A DNA stretch of 64,000 nucleotides from Azospirillum thermophilum (lineage in GTDB: Bacteria; Pseudomonadota; Alphaproteobacteria; Azospirillales; Azospirillaceae): NCBI RefSeq assembly GCF_003130795.1, contig NZ_CP029352.1:970001-1034000 (forward strand), in the 5' to 3' direction. The position numbers and the translations under genes are program-made. Numbering within the stretch: position 1 is the first letter of the stretch; every line of letters begins with the position of its first letter. The notes beneath the pieces are model-generated. The model did no database searches. It saw nothing but the letters and a program-made list of their open reading frames with translations, and had not been told where the DNA came from. Positions 9,252-20,433 of the stretch are shown one piece after another.

Positions 9252-10295
9252 CTATCGCAGTCCGGACAGCAGGGCCTGCGCGATCCTCACCGCCCCCTCG
9301 CCATCCAGCGGCAGCGCCATCGCCTTCTCCGCCATCGCGCGGCGGCGGTCCGGATCGCGCCACAGGCGCATCGCCGCGGCGACGATCAGGGGCACGGCGT
9401 CAGGACCGCGGCCATCCACCGCCTCGCACCAGCCGAGCGCCGCCGACCCTGCGCTGGCCGGCGCCTGGTTGTCGGCGATCACCACCAGCAGGGTCGGCAC
9501 CGCCATCAGGGCCAGTTCGCCCTGGGTGCCGCCGCCGGCCGACACGGCAAGGCCCGATCCCGCCATCACGGCGCCCATCCGGGTCGAATCGACCTCCACC
9601 GTCACCGGCGCTTCCAGCCGCTCCGCCAGCCCCAGCAAATCAGCCACCCGCGGGTTGCTGCCGCCGACGACCGCCAGGATGCGGCAGCCCTCCGGCCGCT
9701 CCGCCGCCAGCCCCTCCAGCACGGGGCCGGTCAGCCCCAGCGGATCGGAGCCGCCGAAGGTGAGAAGAAGGGTCCTCCGCTCCGCCATCGGCGGACGCGG
9801 CCGGGCGGCGGCCAGACGGATCTCCCGCCGGAAGGGAACATGGGCGGGGCCGAGCAGCAGACCGGCGCCGGGCGCCAGCCGGTCGTAGGGAAGCCGCTCC
9901 GCCTGGGGGGCGGGATTGACGACCAGATCGGCATGGAGCGGCGGCCCGTCGGCCAGGTCGTCCCAGGCTAGCACCCGCGCGCCCGACGCCTTGAGCCCGG
10001 CGCGATAGTCGTCGCCGAAGCCGTAGCCGTCGATCATCACCGCCGCTGCGCCGTCCCGCCGCAGCGCGGCCCGGGTGGCGGCAAGATCGCCGGCATCGCC
10101 GATCGGACCGGGAACCATGATGCGGCCGATCCCGGCGGCGGCCAGACGGGCGTCGATGGCCGGCGTGCTTTCGGCCATGGCGAACTGGATGCGGCAGCCC
10201 TGCCCGCGCAGCACCTCGGCCACCGCGAGACAGCGCATGACGTGCCCCGTGCCGATGGCGGCGGAGGCGTCGGCACGGACGAGGACGGTCGTCAC
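9252..10295 (-). CDS. pseG: UDP-2,4-diacetamido-2,4,6-trideoxy-beta-L-altropyranose hydrolase
   Basis: 347 residues. The N-terminus RADASAAIGTGHVMRCL matches the PseG signature with GTGH and MRCL. A later LTFGGSDPLGLT and SAGGGTQGE are MurG-like UDP-binding features of the family. It removes UDP from the altropyranose intermediate, the step before PseI. The end of the upstream nucleotidyltransferase gene overlaps the start by 4 bp, and the TPR-glycosyltransferase starts 8 bp after its stop. Together with pseI this makes pseudaminic acid the most likely product of the cluster. Confidence 0.9.
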   Translation of the reverse strand: MTTVLVRADASAAIGTGHVMRCLAVAEVLRGQGCRIQFAMAESTPAIDARLAAAGIGRIMVPGPIGDAGDLAATRAALRRDGAAAVMIDGYGFGDDYRAGLKASGARVLAWDDLADGPPLHADLVVNPAPQAERLPYDRLAPGAGLLLGPAHVPFRREIRLAAARPRPPMAERRTLLLTFGGSDPLGLTGPVLEGLAAERPEGCRILAVVGGSNPRVADLLGLAERLEAPVTVEVDSTRMGAVMAGSGLAVSAGGGTQGELALMAVPTLLVVIADNQAPASAGSAALGWCEAVDGRGPDAVPLIVAAAMRLWRDPDRRRAMAEKAMALPLDGEGAVRIAQALLSGLR

Positions 10296-11005
10296 GGCTC
10301 CCGCCCGCCGGCTGCGGCAGCACTTTCCGGAGCGCCGAGGTCGACGAAGCGCGCCTTCGCGACATGGGCGTGCAGGGAGCCCGGCGGCGCCTTGGCCAGC
10401 ACGTCATGCTCCAGCGACGCGACGCCCGCGGCGGCGATGCCGTCGAGGAAGGCGGCTGAAAACAGATAGACGCCGGCACTGATGGTCCCGGGTCCCGGCG
10501 CCTTGCCGAGAAAGGCGCGCAGCCGGCCGTCCGGCCCGACGTCCACCCGTTCGTGCCGGGCGGCATCCTCCACCGCGACGCAGAGCAGCGACGCCTCCGC
10601 CCCCGACAGCCGGTGGAAGGCGACGAAGGCGCGGAGATCGGCATCGAGAAAGGTGTCGCCGTTCATCACCAGCACGGGGTTGGAGCGCAGCTCGCTCCGC
10701 ACATAGCCGAGCGCGCCGGCGGTTCCCAGCGGGCTGGGCTCGATCTCGCACACCACGTCCATGCTGCCGGTCGGACCGCCCCGCGCCAGCCAGGCGGTCA
10801 CCCGGTCGGCCTGGTCGCCCAGGCATAGCACGACGCGCCGCGCACCGAACTTGCCGAGATGGTCCAGGAGATGGCCGAGGAAGGCGCGGCCCGCCACCGG
10901 GGCCAGCACCTTCGGCGTTCCGCCGGTGACGCCGCGAAGCCGGCTGCCCAGGCCGCCGGCCAGCACCGCGACGTCGATGTTCGCCAGAACCTCCTCAGAC
11001 CGCAC
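10292..11005 (-). CDS. Sugar-1-phosphate nucleotidyltransferase, HddC-like
   Basis: About 237 residues from the GTG at 11005, which has AGAGGAAAGG upstream; a longer frame to 11125 has no ribosome site and a low-complexity basic N-terminus. The motif VAVLAGGLGSRL followed by TPKVLAPVAG is the nucleotidyltransferase signature, and MNGDTFLDADL gives the metal-binding Asp. It resembles D-glycero-alpha-D-manno-heptose 1-phosphate guanylyltransferases and RfbA/ManC-like enzymes. It is the first gene of the operon that ends with the FabH-like gene. The exact sugar substrate is not resolved. Confidence 0.78.
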   Translation of the reverse strand: MRSEEVLANIDVAVLAGGLGSRLRGVTGGTPKVLAPVAGRAFLGHLLDHLGKFGARRVVLCLGDQADRVTAWLARGGPTGSMDVVCEIEPSPLGTAGALGYVRSELRSNPVLVMNGDTFLDADLRAFVAFHRLSGAEASLLCVAVEDAARHERVDVGPDGRLRAFLGKAPGPGTISAGVYLFSAAFLDGIAAAGVASLEHDVLAKAPPGSLHAHVAKARFVDLGAPESAAAAGGREP

Positions 11006-11210
11006 CGAAGGCCCTTTCCTCTGCCTCGCGCCGCGGGAGCGCACCCCGCGCGGACTGATGACATATTCGCAAAAGGGGGCCCGGCGGAAGCCCAAAACGG
11101 CGGTGCCGCGGACAATTCGTTGCAATCCGGCGGCGGCATTGCCCGGGGCGGCTCGAACAGCCGGTCTCCCGGCGCAGTGGCCGGGCCGGTGATGACCGGA
11201 AGGGAGACCT

Positions 11211-11909
11211 TCAGACGAACAGGCTGAAGCTGCCCATCAGTTTCTGCGTGCCGGTCTGGCCGGTGGGAATGGACTTCAGAGAACTCATCGCCGAGTTCAG
11301 CCCGTCGAGCATTGCCTGCTGCCCGGTCGAAAGCTGGAAGGGACTGTCGCCCTTCCTCGGATTCTTGGCGACGGTGTCGTAGTCCTGGGTATAGCCGCCC
11401 ATGCTGAACTGGATCGCGTAGTTCTTCGCCGTCTTCGCCGACTCGCCCTTCTCGCGGGTGACGCGCACGGTGTAGTCGCCGCGGTCCAGCGCCAGGTTGC
11501 CTTGCAGAAGCTCCTTGTAGGAGTCGTAGGACTTGCCGCTGGTCTTGTCGCTGTCGGCCACCACCACGCCCAGCTTCGACATAAGCTGGACCCGGACCCC
11601 GCTGTCGCCGATCTGCCCCATCGTCGCCTCCCCCTTGGTGGTGACGCGGAACTTGTAGAAGTCGACATTGTCGCCCGGGCTCAGCCCGCCGATCACGTTG
11701 AGGCGCGTGACGTTCTTCGACAGGACGCCGATGTCGGTGGCGAACATCCGGCTGTCGGAGGAGGATTTGCGGACGGTCTTCTGGAAGTTCTGCGCATTGG
11801 CGGCAGCGGCGGCTTCCGCCTCCTTCTGCGCCTTCATGCGTTCGACCGCGGCGCCGACGGATTTGTTCAGGTCCGACACCAATTGGCCGAGGCCAACATC
11901 GTCCGCCAT
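11211..11909 (-). CDS. Unknown protein with PPC-like beta domain
   Basis: 232 residues from ATG 11909, preceded by GGAGGATGCG, which rules out the longer start at 11951. Residues 1-60 are an Ala/Gln-rich helical segment (EAEAAAAANAQNFQ). From about 70 to 180 the pattern DNVDFYKFRV, VRVQLMS, RGDYTVRV and NYAIQFSMG resembles bacterial pre-peptidase C-terminal (PPC) domains. There is no signal peptide. The protein ends in hydrophobic residues (SFSLFV), which would fit a non-classical or type I export signal, but this is only suggestive. A CtrA box lies about 75 bp upstream. Function unknown; a link to motility or surface structures is inferred. Confidence 0.7.
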   Translation of the reverse strand: MADDVGLGQLVSDLNKSVGAAVERMKAQKEAEAAAAANAQNFQKTVRKSSSDSRMFATDIGVLSKNVTRLNVIGGLSPGDNVDFYKFRVTTKGEATMGQIGDSGVRVQLMSKLGVVVADSDKTSGKSYDSYKELLQGNLALDRGDYTVRVTREKGESAKTAKNYAIQFSMGGYTQDYDTVAKNPRKGDSPFQLSTGQQAMLDGLNSAMSSLKSIPTGQTGTQKLMGSFSLFV

Positions 11910-12268
11910 CGCATCCTCCATCCCGTTGGGCGCCGACCCGCGCCGTGCCACATTCCGACACCTCCCTGTGTAGGGCGAGTGTCGTTAATCCTTCATTAAT
12001 ACCTGCGGCCGGGCCGGCAAAATATGCCGGCCGAGCCACCCTGCCCCGGAATACATGCACGATGCGTGCCGCCTGGCGGCCGGAGCCCGGGCATTTCCTG
12101 CTTGCGACTCTGTCGCAGCCTGATGTAGGAGCATCTTGCGTCGTCGCGAAGGCATGGCGCCGTAAGCGTTACCGTCATTCAACGCACCAACGGAACCCGC
12201 CGCCGGCGCGGTGCCCTGGTGCGTGAGCGACCAGCGCGACCGGCACGGGAACGAGAGAGACGCAAGAC
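11910..12268. other. Divergent intergenic region with CtrA box and an inverted repeat
   Basis: 359 bp between two divergently read genes. It holds a TTAA-N7-TTAA site at 11985-11999 and a perfect 7-bp inverted repeat (GGCCGGC / GCCGGCC, 12012-12018 and 12026-12032) around an A/T-rich 7-base loop. Open frames here have no ribosome sites and no family resemblance. Promoters for both flanking genes must lie here, but no clear sigma-70 -35/-10 pair was recognised. Confidence 0.5.
11985..11999. promoter_or_regulatory. CtrA binding site, perfect TTAA-N7-TTAA
   Basis: The sequence is TTAA, TCCTTCA, TTAA, an exact match to the full CtrA consensus of alphaproteobacteria, in a region otherwise very GC rich. 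It lies 76 bp upstream of the start of the PPC-like gene on the minus strand and 270 bp upstream of the DUF2798 gene. In Rhodospirillales CtrA mainly controls motility and surface functions, which fits the neighbouring flagellin-glycan genes. Binding itself is inferred. Confidence 0.6.
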
Positions 12269-12535
12269 ATGCCTTACGATCACCCCGACACCCGCCCTGT
12301 CCGCCGCAAGCTGCCGGCGCGCTATGCCGCGATCGTCATGCCCCTGGTGCTGTCGGTCTTGATGACCTGCATCGTCTCGGCAATCTCGACCCTGCGCGGG
12401 GTCGGCATGGTGGACGGCGTCCACGTGATGTGGCTGCAGGCCTGGGGCCTGTCCTGGCTGGTTGCCTTCCCGACCCTGCTGCTGGTCCTTCCTCTGGTCC
12501 GCCGGATCGTCGGAATGGTGGTGGAGACGCCCTGA
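12269..12535 (+). CDS. DUF2798 family small membrane protein
   Basis: 88 residues with two hydrophobic helices, about residues 19-42 (IVMPLVLSVLMTCIVSAIS) and 55-76 (WLQAWGLSWLVAFPTLLLV), separated by a short polar loop. This pattern with a basic start (RRKLPARYA) and a trailing LVRRIV is typical of DUF2798. It is an inner-membrane protein of unknown function. A purine-rich GAGAGAG sits about 12 bp before the ATG. It is a single gene whose stop codon lies inside a terminator hairpin. Confidence 0.8.
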   Translation: MPYDHPDTRPVRRKLPARYAAIVMPLVLSVLMTCIVSAISTLRGVGMVDGVHVMWLQAWGLSWLVAFPTLLLVLPLVRRIVGMVVETP

Positions 12536-12544
12536 GGCGTCTCC
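12523..12544. terminator. Hairpin overlapping the DUF2798 stop codon
   Basis: Perfect 9-bp stem GGAGACGCC / GGCGTCTCC with loop CTGA that contains the stop codon TGA. It lies between the convergent DUF2798 and maeB genes. The plus-strand side is followed by CTCCC rather than a T-run, so intrinsic termination may be weak. Confidence 0.5.
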
Positions 12545-12574
12545 CTCCCCGGCACCGCCGGCCGAAGCGACGGC

Positions 12575-14890
<2,316 letters not shown>

Positions 14891-14993
14891 CGGGCCAATT
14901 CCTCCAGTTAACTTGTTCTCGGTTAATTGCGCGCCGTTTCCTTAGCCGCTGCGGGGTTTATATCCCATGCTCCCGCCACCCGGAAACGGTAAA

Positions 14994-15021
14994 GGGACGG
15001 CCCCGCCAAAGGAACCGTCCC
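14994..15021 (-). terminator. Possible terminator downstream of dctA
   Basis: Inverted repeat GGGACGG / CCGTCCC with a 14-base loop, about 35 bp beyond the dctA stop on the minus strand, followed there by a short CTTT run. It separates dctA from maeB, whose own promoter should lie nearer 14891-14990. Confidence 0.45.
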
Positions 15022-15056
15022 GCAACCTTATACCAACCGTCCGCTTTGACTGGATA

Positions 15057-16361
15057 TCAAATGCGGACGATGGCAGGTTCCTTGAAATGATGCTGGTATT
15101 CGGCGACTGCCTTGCTCTCGTCGAACTCGCCTTCCATCTTGGCCACCACCACGGTGGCGACGCCATTGCCGATCAGGTTCGTGATGGCGCGCGCTTCGGA
15201 CATGAAGCGGTCGACGCCCAGCAGCAGGGCCAGCCCTTCGATCGGCAGCGCGCCGGTGGCCGACAGCGTGGCGGCCAGGGTGACGAAGCCGCCGCCGGTG
15301 ACCGCCGCGGCCCCCTTGGAGGTCAGCATCAGGATCAGCAGGATGTAGATCTGCTGCCAGATCGTCAGATCGACGTTGAAGGCCTGGGCGATGAAGATCG
15401 CGGCCATCGACAGGTAGATGGAGGTGCCGTCCAGGTTGAAGGAATAGCCGGTCGGGATGACGAGGCCGACGACATGCTTGGAGCAGCCGAACTTCTGCAT
15501 CTTCTCCATCATCCGCGGCAGCACGGATTCGGAGGAGGAGGTGCCGAGCACGATCAGCAGCTCCTGCTTTATGTAGCGCAGGAAGCTCCAGATGCTGAAG
15601 CCGTAGATGCGCGCGATGGTGCCCAGCACGACGAAGACGAACATCGCCATCGTGATGTAGACCGCCGCCATGAGCTGTCCCAGCGAGGTCAGGGAGGAGA
15701 CGCCGTACTTGCCGATGGTGAAGGACATGGCGCCGAAGGCCCCGACCGGCGCCACGCGCATCAGGATGCCGATCACGCCGAACAGGGCATGGCCGACCTT
15801 GTCGAACACGTCCTCGACCAGCTTGCCCTTCTGGCCCATGGCGGCCAGCGCCACGCCGAAGACCACGGCGAAGAACAGGATCTGCAGCATGTCGCCCTGG
15901 ACGAAGGCGCCGACGATGTTGTCCGGCACGATGCCGACGACGAAGTCGATGAAGCCGTGCTCCTTCGCCGTGGTCGCGTATTTCTGCACCGCGTCGGCCT
16001 TGAGCTGGCCCGGCTGGATGTTCATGCCGGCGCCGGGGCGCACGAGGTTGACCACCAGCAGGCCGATGCCCAGCGCGAAGGTCGTGACGATCTCGAAGTA
16101 CAGCAGGGCCTTGCCGCCGACCTTGCCCACCTTCTTCAGGTTGCCCATCGAGGAGATGCCGGTGACGACGGTCAGGAAGACGATCGGGCCGATCACCATC
16201 TTGACCATCTTGATGAACAGATCGCCCAGCGGCTTCATCTCGACCGCCAGGGACGGATAGAAATGGCCGAGCAGGATGCCGATGGAAATTGCGCTCAGAA
16301 CCTGAAAGGTCAGGTTCGTGTAGAACGGCTTCTTGTGCGCCGTCTGATGATCTGCGGACAT
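15057..16361 (-). CDS. dctA: C4-dicarboxylate:cation symporter
   Basis: 434 residues from ATG 16361, which has AGGAGATCCAG directly upstream. It belongs to the DAACS/glutamate-aspartate symporter family: eight membrane helices and two re-entrant loops, with the serine-rich [13 protein letters not shown] hairpin, [13 protein letters not shown] and the C-terminal core [21 protein letters not shown]. It imports succinate, fumarate and malate with protons or sodium. Transcription should come from the sigma-54 promoter at 16446-16461, activated by DctD encoded divergently. A long open frame running further upstream to 17762 is an antisense shadow of dctB. Confidence 0.95.
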   Translation of the reverse strand: MSADHQTAHKKPFYTNLTFQVLSAISIGILLGHFYPSLAVEMKPLGDLFIKMVKMVIGPIVFLTVVTGISSMGNLKKVGKVGGKALLYFEIVTTFALGIGLLVVNLVRPGAGMNIQPGQLKADAVQKYATTAKEHGFIDFVVGIVPDNIVGAFVQGDMLQILFFAVVFGVALAAMGQKGKLVEDVFDKVGHALFGVIGILMRVAPVGAFGAMSFTIGKYGVSSLTSLGQLMAAVYITMAMFVFVVLGTIARIYGFSIWSFLRYIKQELLIVLGTSSSESVLPRMMEKMQKFGCSKHVVGLVIPTGYSFNLDGTSIYLSMAAIFIAQAFNVDLTIWQQIYILLILMLTSKGAAAVTGGGFVTLAATLSATGALPIEGLALLLGVDRFMSEARAITNLIGNGVATVVVAKMEGEFDESKAVAEYQHHFKEPAIVRI

Positions 16362-16445
16362 CTGGATCTCCTCGTGGCGTATCCTTCGCCGGCTGCCCGT
16401 TCTTCGCTTCGGCCATGCGGGCAGGCCGTCATGGTTGCCCATGAA

Positions 16446-16461
16446 AGCAAGCGGTGGGCCA
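16446..16461 (-). promoter_or_regulatory. Sigma-54 promoter of dctA (-24/-12)
   Basis: Minus-strand sequence TGGCCC-N5-TTGCT with exactly ten bases between the invariant GG and GC, matching the RpoN consensus TGGCAC-N5-TTGCW. The transcription start would be near 16435, leaving a leader of about 75 bases to the dctA ATG. Its place between dctA and the DctD-type upstream sites supports it strongly. Confidence 0.8.
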
Positions 16462-16501
16462 ATTGCTGAATCCAGCAACATCAAGCACTTCGAGGAATCG
16501 G

Positions 16502-16554
16502 GTGAGCGAGAATCCACACGACAAGCCGCTTTCGGATGTGCGAGAATCCGCACA
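16502..16554. promoter_or_regulatory. Two DctD-type upstream activator sites
   Basis: Site A at 16537-16554 is a near-perfect palindrome TGTGCG-N6-CGCACA. Site B at 16502-16519 shares GCGAGAATCC and the trailing CAC but has a degenerate left arm. The two are offset by 34 bp, about three helical turns, and lie 40-110 bp upstream of the sigma-54 promoter. Rhizobial dctA has a comparable paired arrangement of TGTGCG...CGCACA sites. Binding by DctD is inferred. Confidence 0.65.
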
Positions 16555-18410
16555 CATGGATGATTTGTTGCGGCGCGCAGCTCCTGCCGCGACATTTGCT
16601 CAGGACCAAGGCCATCACGCCGACAGATTCGACAACGCACCCCCGCCCCAGGCAGCGTCCCTTCGTCGGCCTGCTGGCGGAGCCGCTGCAGCTCCTGCTG
16701 CTCATGCTCGTGGTCGGAGCGCCGGTCGCGGCGGCGCTCGCCGCCATGTGGGCGGCGGCCGTCGCCTCCACCACGCTGCGGGAGGATGCGACCACCCAGC
16801 TTGCCATTTATGAGGCGAACCTGCGCGGCGAGCTGGAACGCCATGCCGCGGTTCCCCTGGCCCTGACGCGCGATTCCGACGTGGTCGAGCTGCTGCAAAG
16901 CCCGGATCCCGGACGGGTGACGCGGATGAACCGCAAGCTGGAGGAACTCGCGACGGCCCTCGGCGCCTCGGCTCTCTATGTGATGGACCATGCCGGCCTG
17001 ACGCTGGCGGCGAGCAACTGGAACACCGCCACCAGCTTCGTCGGGCAGAATTTCGCCTATCGCCCCTACTTCCGCATGGCGATCGCGTCCGGCGAAGGGC
17101 ATCACTTCGCACTCGGCACCACCTCCTTCGTACCGGGCTTCTATACGGCCCATCGGGTGATGGCGGAAAACCGCACACTGGGAGCGGTCGTGCTGAAGGT
17201 GGGATTCGAGCGGCTGGAGCGCACCTGGCGCCTCGGTCCCGACAAGGTGGCGGTGACCGACCGCGACGGCATGGTGTTCATCACGACGGAGGACTCCTGG
17301 CGCTACCATGCCCTGCCCCGCCGCCTGCCGCTGTCGCTGCCCTCGACGCCGGAGCCGGCGCGGGAGGAGACGCCGAACCTCCCCTGGGCCTTCGGCGGCG
17401 GCGCCGACCGCATCGCGGTGCGGGAGGATGGGGCGGAGCGGCGCTACCTCCTGCTCTCCGCCGCGGTACCCGGAGGCGACTGGACGCTCCACACCCTGAC
17501 CGGCATCGCGCCTGTCGCGGAGTGGGCGCAGGTGGCGGGGCTGCTGGGGGCCGCGCTGGCCGCGCTGGCCGGCCTCGCCGCCTATGCCGTCGCCCAGCGC
17601 CGCACCACGCTCGCCGACCGGTTGGCGATGCAGGAGACCGCCCGCGTCGAGCTGGAGCGCCGGGTCGCCGAGGCGACGGCCGAACTGCGCGAGGCGGAGA
17701 ACGAGCTGACCCAGGCGGTGAAGCTTGCGGCCCTCGGCCAGATGTCGGCGGGCATCGCGCACGAGATCAACCAGCCGCTGGCCGCCATCCGCAGCTTCGC
17801 CGACAACGCCGTCGTCCTGCTCGACCGCGGCCGGCCGGAGGCGGTGCGCGGGAATCTGGCGGAGATCGCCGGCCTGACCGACCGCATGGCGGCGATTACC
17901 CGCCAGTTGAAGGGCTTCGCCCGGCGGGCGTCAGGCACCCTGTCCCCGGTGCAGGTCGACGCGGCGGTGGAGCAGGCGGTCAGCCTGCTCGGCAGCCGGC
18001 TGCGCCGCGACGCCGTGACGGTGGAGACCGACCTGCCCGGCGAGCCGGTGTGGGCGATGGGCGAGGATGTCCGGCTGCAGCAGGTGCTGGTCAACCTGAT
18101 CGGCAACGCCGCCGACGCGGTGCGGGGCCGCCCGCAGCGGCTGGTCCGCATCCTGCTCACCTGCTCGGGCGACGGCGAGGCGATCCTCAGCGTGCGCGAT
18201 ACCGGCACCGGCATCCGCGAGGAGGATTTGCCCCGCCTTTTCGTGCCATTCTTCACCACCAAGGAGGCCGGCGAAGGGCTGGGCCTCGGCCTGTCGATCA
18301 GCCACGGCATCGTGGAGGAGTTCGGCGGCAGCCTGACCGCCGCCAACCACCCGGATGGCGGCGCCATCTTCACCCTGAGACTGAAGCGAGCGGAGCAGAC
18401 GGCTCGATGA
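16536..18410 (+). CDS. dctB: C4-dicarboxylate sensor histidine kinase
   Basis: Up to 624 residues. Two membrane helices (about 50-75 and 335-360) flank a periplasmic Cache-type sensor, with [15 protein letters not shown] and [12 protein letters not shown] typical of DctB. A coiled coil of about 30 residues leads to the phospho-acceptor His409 in [12 protein letters not shown], then the ATPase boxes [17 protein letters not shown] and [11 protein letters not shown]. It senses dicarboxylates and phosphorylates DctD. The first ATG (16536) overlaps the DctD palindrome and has no ribosome site. ATG 16560 or an unrecognised later start is more likely. dctD follows directly. Confidence 0.92.
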   Translation: MCENPHTWMICCGAQLLPRHLLRTKAITPTDSTTHPRPRQRPFVGLLAEPLQLLLLMLVVGAPVAAALAAMWAAAVASTTLREDATTQLAIYEANLRGELERHAAVPLALTRDSDVVELLQSPDPGRVTRMNRKLEELATALGASALYVMDHAGLTLAASNWNTATSFVGQNFAYRPYFRMAIASGEGHHFALGTTSFVPGFYTAHRVMAENRTLGAVVLKVGFERLERTWRLGPDKVAVTDRDGMVFITTEDSWRYHALPRRLPLSLPSTPEPAREETPNLPWAFGGGADRIAVREDGAERRYLLLSAAVPGGDWTLHTLTGIAPVAEWAQVAGLLGAALAALAGLAAYAVAQRRTTLADRLAMQETARVELERRVAEATAELREAENELTQAVKLAALGQMSAGIAHEINQPLAAIRSFADNAVVLLDRGRPEAVRGNLAEIAGLTDRMAAITRQLKGFARRASGTLSPVQVDAAVEQAVSLLGSRLRRDAVTVETDLPGEPVWAMGEDVRLQQVLVNLIGNAADAVRGRPQRLVRILLTCSGDGEAILSVRDTGTGIREEDLPRLFVPFFTTKEAGEGLGLGLSISHGIVEEFGGSLTAANHPDGGAIFTLRLKRAEQTAR

Positions 18411-19799
18411 GTGGCCCCGATGAGTGAAAGCCATAAGAAACGCGACGATCCGGCCGACGCCGGAGCCGTGCTGTTCGTGGATGACGAGCGGGCCGTCCGC
18501 CTCGCCGGCCAGCAGACGCTGGAACTCGCCGGCTTCGACGTCACCGCCTGCGACGGGGCGGAGCGGGCGCTGCGCCAGATCGGCCGCGACTGGCCGGGCT
18601 GCCTCGTCACCGACGTCCGCATGCCGCAGATGGACGGGCTCGCCCTGCTGGCCCGCGTGCAGGAGATCGACCCGGACCTGCCGGTCATCCTCATCACCGG
18701 CCACGGCGACGTGCCGATGGCGGTGGAGGCGATGCGCAGCGGCGCCTACGACTTCCTGGAGAAGCCCTTTCCCGCCGACCGCCTGGTGGAGGTCGTCCGG
18801 CGGGCGGTGGAGAAGCGGCGGCTGGTCCTGGAGAACCGGCGGCTGCGCGCCGAACTGAACGGCGGAGGCGGTGCGGTCCAGGCCATCGTCGGCCGCACGC
18901 CGGGCATCGAGCGGCTGCGCGCCACCATCGCCGCGGTCGCCGACACCGACGCCGACGTCCTGGTGCTCGGCGAGACCGGGACCGGCAAGGAGATGGTCGC
19001 CCGCGCCCTGCACGGCATGTCGCGCCGCGGCCGCCACCCCTTCGTCGCGCTGAACTGCGGCGCCATGCCCGAGACGATCTTCGAGAGCGAGCTGTTCGGT
19101 CACGAGGCCGGCGCCTTCACCGGGGCCGGCAAGCGGCGCGTCGGCCGCATCGAGCATGCCAGCGGCGGCACGCTGTTCCTCGACGAGATCGAGAGCATGC
19201 CGCTCTCCCTCCAGGTCAAGCTGCTGCGCGTCATTCAAGAACGGGTGGTCGAGCCGCTGGGCTCCAACGAACAGATCCCGGTGGACCTGCGGGTGGTCGC
19301 GGCGACCAAGGTGGATTTGCGGCAGGCGGCCGACGCGAAGACCTTCCGCGCCGACCTCTATTACCGGCTGAACGTCGTGGTGCTGACCATCCCGCCGCTG
19401 CGCGAGCGGCGCGACGACATCCCCCTGCTGTTCCAGCACTTCGTCCTGCAGGCGGCGAGCCGCTACAACCGCGAGCCGCGCATGCCGCCGCCGCCCCTGA
19501 TGCAGCGGCTGATGGCGCATGACTGGCCGGGCAACGTGCGGGAACTGCGCAACGCGGCCGACCGCTTCATCCTCGGCCTCGACGAGACGCCGGCGCCCCC
19601 GGCACCGGCGGCGGCGCGGGGAAGCGCCCTCTCCCTGTCCGAACAGGTGGACCGCTTCGAGAAGACCCTGATCGAGACCGAGCTGTCCCGTCACAAGGGC
19701 AGCGTGAAGGCGACGATCGAGGCGCTGAACGTCCCGCGCAAGACCTTCTACGACAAGCTGAAGCGCTACGGTCTCAGCCGGGAGGACTTCGTGGAGTGA
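18411..19799 (+). CDS. dctD: C4-dicarboxylate sigma-54-dependent response regulator
   Basis: 462 residues in NtrC-family order: receiver domain with phospho-acceptor Asp68 in VTDVRMPQMDG, then AAA+ domain with Walker A GETGTGKE (187-194) and the sigma-54 contact GAFTGA (234-239), then a Fis-type helix-turn-helix at the end (SVKATIEALNVPRKTFYDKL). It activates dctA through the sigma-54 promoter at 16446-16461. The GTG at 18411 immediately follows the dctB stop; the ATG at 18420 is equally possible. Either way dctB and dctD form a coupled operon. Confidence 0.93.
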   Translation: MAPMSESHKKRDDPADAGAVLFVDDERAVRLAGQQTLELAGFDVTACDGAERALRQIGRDWPGCLVTDVRMPQMDGLALLARVQEIDPDLPVILITGHGDVPMAVEAMRSGAYDFLEKPFPADRLVEVVRRAVEKRRLVLENRRLRAELNGGGGAVQAIVGRTPGIERLRATIAAVADTDADVLVLGETGTGKEMVARALHGMSRRGRHPFVALNCGAMPETIFESELFGHEAGAFTGAGKRRVGRIEHASGGTLFLDEIESMPLSLQVKLLRVIQERVVEPLGSNEQIPVDLRVVAATKVDLRQAADAKTFRADLYYRLNVVVLTIPPLRERRDDIPLLFQHFVLQAASRYNREPRMPPPPLMQRLMAHDWPGNVRELRNAADRFILGLDETPAPPAPAAARGSALSLSEQVDRFEKTLIETELSRHKGSVKATIEALNVPRKTFYDKLKRYGLSREDFVE

Positions 19800-19806
19800 C
19801 GGATCC

Positions 19807-19831
19807 GGGAGGGGGCGGCCTGCCCCCTCCC
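19807..19831 (+). terminator. GC-rich hairpin after dctD
   Basis: Ten-bp inverted repeat GGGAGGGGGC / GCCCCCTCCC around a 5-base loop, 8 bp after the dctD stop and before the convergent peroxiredoxin gene. No T-run follows, so it may act as a weak terminator or transcript-end stabiliser. Confidence 0.5.
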
Positions 19832-19868
19832 CCATCGTACGGCAGCTTTCGGATCACATGCTTCCGGA

Positions 19869-20351
19869 TCAGACGGCGGCGAGGATCGCCTCGGCCGAGG
19901 AGACCTCGAACTGGCCCGGCTTCTCGACGGCCAGATGGGTCACCTTGCCGTCCTTCGCCACCAGGGCGAAGCGCTGGCCGCGGGTGCCGAGGCCGTAGCC
20001 CGAGCCATCCATCGTCAGGCCGAGCGCCGAGGTGAAGGTGGCGTTGCCGTCCGGCAGCATCTGCACCTTGTCCGAGACGTTGTTCTTCTCGCCCCAGGCG
20101 CGCATCACGAAGGGATCGTTGACGGCGAGGCAGACGATGGTGTCGACGCCCTTGGCCTTCAGCGCCTCGGCATTCTGCACGAAGCCCGGCAGATGCTTGG
20201 CCGAGCAGGTCGGGGTATAGGCGCCGGGCACCGAGAACAGCACCACCGTCTTGCCCTTGAAGATGCTGTCGGTGGTGATGTCCTGCATGCCATTGTCCGT
20301 CAGATGCTTCAGCGTGACGGACGGAATGGTGTCGCCGACCTGGATCGTCAT
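19869..20351 (-). CDS. Peroxiredoxin (Prx5-like)
   Basis: 160 residues matching the Prx5 group. The peroxidatic Cys49 lies in PGAYTPTCS, and there is a second Cys at about 74 in TIVCLAVNDPFV. The N-terminus IQVGDTIPSVTL is typical. It reduces hydrogen peroxide or organic peroxides using glutathione or thioredoxin-type partners in the cytoplasm. The ATG has GGGAGG upstream. It is monocistronic, convergent with dctD, with the DsbD-like gene upstream on the same strand. Confidence 0.92.
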   Translation of the reverse strand: MTIQVGDTIPSVTLKHLTDNGMQDITTDSIFKGKTVVLFSVPGAYTPTCSAKHLPGFVQNAEALKAKGVDTIVCLAVNDPFVMRAWGEKNNVSDKVQMLPDGNATFTSALGLTMDGSGYGLGTRGQRFALVAKDGKVTHLAVEKPGQFEVSSAEAILAAV

Positions 20352-20433
20352 GGGGGAAATCCTCCCGGAAGTTGAACCGTTCTAAAGCCGAGTTCTAGCC
20401 TGCGGCAAACTGCCGCGCAAGGAAAGCATCCTC

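Noticed and set aside
16362..17762. Minus-strand extension of the dctA frame to 901 codons
   Set aside because: The added part is antisense to dctB and non-conserved; ATG 16361 has a strong ribosome site and gives the normal DctA length.
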